Position numbers and translations under genes: made by a program. Below are positions 58,337-64,000 of a stretch of DNA of 64,000 nt, in pieces. Position 1 is the stretch's first letter. Each line of letters opens with the position of its first letter. A model generated the notes under the pieces. That model saw nothing but the letters and a program-made list of their open reading frames with translations. It did no database searches and was not told the DNA's origin. Origin of the DNA: Hygrocybe punicea (taxonomy: Eukaryota; Basidiomycota; Agaricomycetes; Agaricales; Hygrophoraceae). The DNA is taken from the NCBI GenBank assembly GCA_963556145.1, contig OY744461.1:7822891-7886890 (forward strand), read 5' to 3'.

Positions 58337-61300
58337 ATGAGCTCGGCTATGTCGTTAGACTCCTTGAGCTCACCATCGCCATCACCATCACCGGGCCCTG
58401 AAGCGTTACAAGCATGCGCGGAGCCATCCAGAGTTGGCCTCGACAGCGACTCCGAGTTGTCTGAATTGACTGAGGAAGAGCAGGAAGCTGAGAACCAGCA
58501 CCATCATCAAGGCCGTGACCAGGATGACGAGGATGGCAGGCCGCGTCGTTCTTCGCGTCGTGGCGGTATCGCAGCAACATCTAGGTCAGAGTTGGGAAAG
58601 CGGAGAAGGGTCGACGACGAGAAGACCGCCACAGTGGTCGAGGAGGAAGAAGAGGAGGAGATGCCCGGTCCACCAAAAGCCATGGAGGAGGAGGAAGAGG
58701 AGGAAGACGACGAGGAAGACGACTCAGGCCCTTCACTCCTTCACTCCAAGCCTAACGAAAACGATCTCGAGGACGATGATGAGGACGATGAAGAGGGCAG
58801 CAACGACGAAGATGTTGAGGCGGGACCTCTCGCTGACGTTGGCGACGAGGGAGATTCCGTATCTGGTGACGATGAGCCACCTCTCCGAACCCGACAGGTC
58901 CCATTTACATCAGAAGCGAATGCGTTCTACTCTGAAGATGACGATGACGACCTCTCGGATCCTCCAACTGGTCAACCTGACGATGTTGTCGAATCTGACA
59001 ATGACAATGACAATGAAACAGAAACGGAGGACGAGGACTCCAAAGATCAACACCCTACACCAACTCACGTCGCCGTCACGTCCAAACCCATGAAAGCTAT
59101 CCCTTCTTCTACACTCGCAGATATCAATATCGACCCAACTGCTCCGTTTCCGCAAGCCTTGGCGCTGGCAGCGGCGGCATCCTCCATTATGGCCGGGTCG
59201 ACCGTACTCGACCCTCCCTCTTCTTCTTCGTCTTCGGCTTCTGGCTCGGCGGCCTCGTCACGATCTCCATCGCCCGTATTTGGTGCATCCGGAAAAGCAT
59301 CCAAACTGCACGAAGTCGGCATGCTGCCAAAAACCCTGAGGAAACAGAACTCTACTGATAAACACGCTGACATGCCTTCTACCACATCTGACAAAGGCAT
59401 GAAATCCACCGCTGCAAACGCAGACCTCGAAATTCCAGAGCTCGATGGATCAGTAGGGGACATTGAGGTCGACGAGCCTATGCCCGATCAAGATGTAGAG
59501 ATGGAGGAATCTGATCTGCAGCCTGCGCATAGGGCAGAAGCTCTGGACGTGTTGGCTACGATCGAGCTCAAATTCGCGCTCCTGAGAGAACGAGTTTACG
59601 TAGAAAAGATGGCGGGCTTGGCATGGGAGGAAGCATTGGTTGGAGAGGGTATGTCGATGTACATTCAATATCTCAAAAGTTGTTTTCCTAACTGCACTTC
59701 ATATTGCAAACTGTTTTTGATCGCACAGGTACCCATCCGGAACTGATACATCTTCACGCGGAACTCTCCAAACGGCGGGACAAGCGCCTCGAACTTGCGA
59801 CACGTAAACGTGCTTATCAAGTCGCGAGCGTCACGAAGAAGCGGGCACTGGAAGAAGAGGCAACGTGGAGTTGGTGGAAGGCAAGCTGGCTATCTTTCAA
59901 GGGAACTAGTGTTAACGATGATTCATGCAGGCTGCACGAGATGAACTTCAGATCAATCTAATATCGGAGACTAATCGGAAGCGCCGCAGGCTGGAGAGAG
60001 AAAGGCGAGCGATCGAACGACCACAACCAGGTATACCTGTTCATTACGTAGTGCGGCAGACAGTCTCAATAGCCTTATTATCACAGCACGGCGACTTCCC
60101 AAACCTCTTCAGGATGCCCCCATCCCGCCGACATTGCGCAAAATTGTTAAAGCATCTCCTTTCCAAGGAAATCACCACACAGTTCACGACAAACGAAACC
60201 GCTATCCTCCTACTACAAGCACTGTATACCCTGCGCTGTCAGAACTTTCTCCACCCGATATCTCCGCCGACCTTAACTACCTCCGTCAGCACCGACGAAC
60301 ATCATTCGACGCACAAAGGATGGGGAATATAAGTATCAATGGCTTAAATGCGCAGATGGGGCCGCCACCCTCTCACGTTTATGACCAATACAATGGTGGA
60401 CCGAGTGTTGACGGTTTAGGCATTTCTTCGTTTAGTGGAAGTGGTCATGGAAGTAGAATGTTACCCCCACCTGCTCCTTTCCAAAATCAGCACCAGCCTA
60501 TACCACTGCTGCAACCGTCTGTCTCTGGATTCTCGTCTTTCGGAGGATCGGGGACAAACCGACATAACCATTACACACCCGCGTCATCTACAGCGAATTT
60601 GCATAATCAAAACCCGCAACCACAGTTTCCTCCAGAACATGAGATTCCTTCAGTAGCTTCCGGTTCAGGCCCCACACACGCACATTTCCCCCAACATCAC
60701 TCCTACTTTGGGTCAGCACAGGCAGGGATTGGGTCAGGACAAGGTGGGCACGGGTTCTCGAACCCAGGCGGGCATCTAGGGCTGAGGCGATCGATGTCAC
60801 CTGTACCCATCCTATCCAACGGTCTCGGTGCGCAGGCTGGGAAGCAAAATGGGGGATGGATAGGAGTGACGCACACTGCTCCACAGCACTCTGGGCCTAA
60901 AGAGTGGATGGGAGAAGTGCGGAGACAGGAGATGTCCATGAATGATGGAGAAGACGAAGGCCGAGATGGTATGAGGATGCGAGGGGACCGCAGGGAGAAG
61001 GAGCGGATGAGGGAGCGGAGCGATCGTGATCGTGACGAGTTTGAGGAGAGGGAACGGCTCTATCATATTCAGCAGCAACATCGTCATCCGCTTCCCGGAC
61101 CACATCAACATCTACATGCCCCGCCAGGACAGCCGCACCACATTATTGGACCACATCACCACCACCACCACCACCATCACGTTGTTCACCACCACCATCC
61201 GAGCTCAAGCGGACATACGCCTTCTGCTCCTCCTGGACACGGTCCAAGTCCCCGTATCACAGCGCGAGACTTTGAGACTGGGCCTTCTCAGTCGGGTCCC

Positions 61301-62254
61301 CCTCGCCAAACCGAAATCATCACCCTCTCCTTAGCAAATCCGAATTGGAAAGGGGACGACCACGCCCCACCATTATCAGATGGTCGTGAACCACGCAAGC
61401 ACGGCGGTAGACTTTCTTCGGGTCCGCCGGTGCTCGATGACCGTGAACGACCACTGGCGATGCCTTTCGCAATGAACTCGACGCATAGTATGTCCGAAAA
61501 TCCTGCTTCTACCTCGGCACTTCCAAATGGAGCTTCTTCACTATCCCCGCCACGAGGATCATGGAACAACTCCGAAGATTCTTCTTTCCGAATACCCCCA
61601 CCATCGTCGTCTGCCCCTCTTGGCTATCTAGGCACTGCTGATAGTCATGGGAATTCGCCAAATCATCGATATGCGGGCTCCGCCAGCCACTTGGGACGTG
61701 GCCCACCTCCACGTTCACGGCAAAGCTCAATAGGTCTCTCCCCTCCCCGTCCTAGACCATTCCCACCCAGTCCTTCCTCGTCTGTTTACGCCGGCCCTAC
61801 ACGATCGCCGACCCGATTTGGACAGCCACTGCACAGTTCTGGCCCTTCACCGCCACATTCACACGCGACATCCCAATCAACGAGCCCTAACCTGATGAAC
61901 CGTCGACCAAGTCCCCCAGCGCTTCCTGCAAAGATGGGCATCTCACCATCGGGTTCTGTCTATTCGCCACGGCCCACCGGTCCTGTGCGAACGACCACGC
62001 CAGCGACTCTGGGCCCTGCCGTGGACCTTAAAAGTAGTGGTACAATCGGTACGACTACGGGGCCTTTCGGTATTGGCAGCAGGACGGGGTCCCCGCTCAT
62101 GACGTTCCTTTCTCCTGCGCCGCATCCGAGCCAGGTACCTCCACGAACCATGATAAACACTAACGGGGTCGCACATTCGGATAGACATTCTCCTCACTTG
62201 CAACCCATGCCTCCGCCCAAGATGAATGTTGCTCAAATGGTTGATGGCCGATGA
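58337..62254 (+). CDS. Sds3/Dep1-like subunit of the Rpd3L-Sin3 deacetylase complex
   Basis: Four exons: 58337-59648, 59729-59880, 59931-60030 and 60087-62254; 1,243 residues. The Sds3-like domain (about 425-530) reads ALDVLATIELKFALLRERVYVEKMAGLAWEEALVGEGTHPEL and continues through SKRRDKRLELATRKRAYQV to AARDELQINLISETNRKRRRLERERR, a long antiparallel coiled coil. Dep1 and Sds3 hold the Sin3-Rpd3 histone deacetylase complex together. The N-terminal 400 residues are very acidic. The C-terminal 700 are rich in Ser, Pro, Gly and His, including a poly-His run near 61155-61180, and are far longer than in yeast Dep1. The start at 58337 is the first ATG; the frame stays open upstream. Intron 2 (59881-59930) has a GC donor. 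Confidence 0.85.
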
Positions 62255-62933
62255 CTGTTGTAGTGAGTTGGTTTAGGGCACCATTTGTATATAGGTTTAG
62301 AGTTGATTGCTCATGCGCATGCTATTCATTTTATGGAATGAACGCCTTACGCTGACTAGCTATGGATAACTTGAAGGTCGAAATGATTTGACCAGCATGT
62401 GGAGCTCTCCGTTGGAGCAAGCGAGCACAGGTTTGGACGTCTTCATTGCTCGGCATGACATTTATTGATAAACTCCGAAATTTTCTCCGCGAGTTTCTCC
62501 GCTACGAATGACGTTCGGCAGCAGTGCACGGAAGCATTATTATTGGTGTTACAGGTACATACACCCTTATAAGCTGAGGGTGCGCTGTCAATGAGCGCTC
62601 CGTGGAGCATAACCAGGCACGTCTGAGGCCTGAGGACTCCGTAACGAATGTCATCATAGTCATATCCGAGTCCGCGTATGTCGCTGAAACATTCTGTGTG
62701 AGTCCATATTCATATTCATTAGCTTGGCGGTGCAGCGTTTGAGGGTTGTGGAGGCATAGGCACGCGAAAACGCCAGGATTTGTGTAAAACAAGGTTACAT
62801 TTGACATGCAGCGGAGCTCAAAGTACTCGGCGACCTGTGGCTCTCCTCCGTCGGCCGACTATCACAAAAATTTTTGGATCCACTTCGGCTGGGTATGTCC
62901 CTGGTCATCATTGCTTTTTCGTTCTTTACCACC
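62255..62933. promoter_or_regulatory. Intergenic, upstream of the zinc-cluster gene
   Basis: 679 bp between co-directional genes. No TATA box or repeat stands out. The frame of the next gene stays open up to 62874, so the true start could lie further upstream. Confidence 0.4.
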
Positions 62934-64000
62934 ATGAACGCCTGCGCGAACGCTGACGGTCATCATCTTATCCCAGACCACTCAAGGGACCCCCACAGTC
63001 AAAGCCGGCTTCACGCAATCAAAACTGAGTCTTCTCCTTCTCCCGGCTTACCGTCTTCCCCATTCCAGTTCACTTTTCGTCCTCCAAATTATCGGTCTCG
63101 CAGTCATTCAGAGCTACGAAACACCTACTTGCAACCGTTGTATACTCTTGACTCCTCCGATCCCAACACCATGTCGTGGCCTACCCCGAATCTCGTACAA
63201 TCAACCAGTGCCCTACAGGATAACCGCAATTTTGACATAGGTTCTATGCAGCACACTATGGTTTATGGAGATGAATATGACGATCTGTCCGAGTTGGTCG
63301 AATTACCCGGCGCTGGCCCCGCATTTTCTTCTTTACCCGGGTCACCACTCTCGATCGAAAAAACTGTCAGGCGGAGGAGCAGTAAAGGTCCGTCCTTCAT
63401 CCATATGCCGATGATCGTGGCAACCAAGACGGCCTTCTTCGAACTCAGCGTGTGACCAGTGCCGAAAATCTAAATGTAAATGTGAACGTACCGCTCAGGG
63501 CGAACCATGCAGGAGTTGCGTTATGCTTGGCACTCGTGAGTATTTATTTTATCTTGACGGCGAAGCAAGTCCTTCGCCGTTTTTTACTTTCAAATTTACC
63601 ACGATGACTGACCGTTTGCTAATCTTGGAAATTCTCACCACTTTATGTATCGCGTGAACTCGATCCGCAGCATGCACCTTTCTTGGTCCCTCGCGCAAAC
63701 GTGGTCCCCCAAAAGGTTACATTGACGCCATCGAGGCGCGATTACACCAGACCGAGGCCCTCCTTGGCATCATCATTGCTTCCAAAGACGAGCGTGCCCA
63801 GTCCATCCTTCGAGACATATCACAGGTGAGCCTTCGACTTCTTTAATGTCGCTTATGTAAGTCATGGGAATGTTACCGGAATTGTACCTTGAAGCGCTGA
63901 AGCGCCTCCATATATTTTATGACTCTTTGATCTCCGATATTCCAGATGTCCGTGTTCCGACAATGATCGTTCCGACTTGACCGCGTGTTCTTTTCACCTT
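62934..64000 (+). CDS. Zn2Cys6 transcription factor, 5' part (runs off the window)
   Basis: Exons 62934-63387, 63449-63535 and 63671-63825 join in frame (232 codons); the gene continues past the right edge. The zinc cluster is ACDQCRKSKCKCERTAQGEPCRSCVMLGTPC: cysteines spaced 2, 6, 8, 2 and 6, plus one extra Cys (KCKC). It is followed by FLGPSRKRGPPKGYIDAIEARLHQTEALLGII, a linker and heptad stretch for dimerisation, as in the fungal GAL4-type group with the KRGPPKGYI signature. About 150 disordered residues precede the zinc cluster. The intron starting at 63826 (GTGAGC) has no certain acceptor in the window; after TTCCAG at 63944 the phase-0 frame stops quickly, so another acceptor may be used. 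Confidence 0.85.

Noticed and set aside
61026..61334. Thr-rich plus-strand frame
   Set aside because: Out-of-frame reading of the poly-His (CAC) tract of the Dep1-like gene.

Overview
The window looks like nuclear DNA of a mushroom-forming basidiomycete (Agaricomycetes). Coding exons are broken by many introns of about 45-160 bp with GT(A/G) donors, CTAAC/CTGAC-like branch sites and AG acceptors. The gene content also fits: a Clp1-like developmental gene, NoxA, ATG1 and F-box genes of mushroom type. All exon models below were joined by eye, using splice signals and reading-frame continuity with remembered protein families. No transcript data or searches were available.

Layout. 1-7990 is gene-poor and holds transposon debris: a DDE-transposase tail (about 2617-2850) and a 1,453-bp hAT-like element with a perfect 8-bp target duplication (3582-5034). 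An F-box gene (7991-9658, minus) and an intron-containing tRNA-Ala(CGC) (10611-10699, minus) follow. A housekeeping block comes next: a coiled-coil protein (10914-13335, minus), LCB1 of serine palmitoyltransferase (13814-15716), the SPOUT methyltransferase SFM1 (15834-17039), the autophagy kinase ATG1 (17556-21480, minus) and, head-to-head with it, a Clp1-like gene (21652-22612).

The most striking locus is 23702-28461: one predicted 1,247-residue protein joining an MLKL/HeLo-like helical N-terminus, a protein kinase domain, a Pro-rich linker, three WW domains and a complete HECT ubiquitin-ligase domain. The kinase end, linker, WW repeats and start of HECT lie in one uninterrupted exon.

28462-34955 is accessory: a small membrane-protein candidate, a second F-box gene paralogous to the first in opposite orientation, and a decayed histidine acid phosphatase. 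34956-47507 carries NADPH oxidase NoxA, a TPR protein (minus) and a 25-exon VWA8-type AAA+/VWA protein. 47827-51661 (minus) is a multi-pass membrane-protein pseudogene with a frameshift and a 703-bp transposon insertion. The right end is a co-directional set: a GNAT acetyltransferase, SOF1/DCAF13 (ribosome bi
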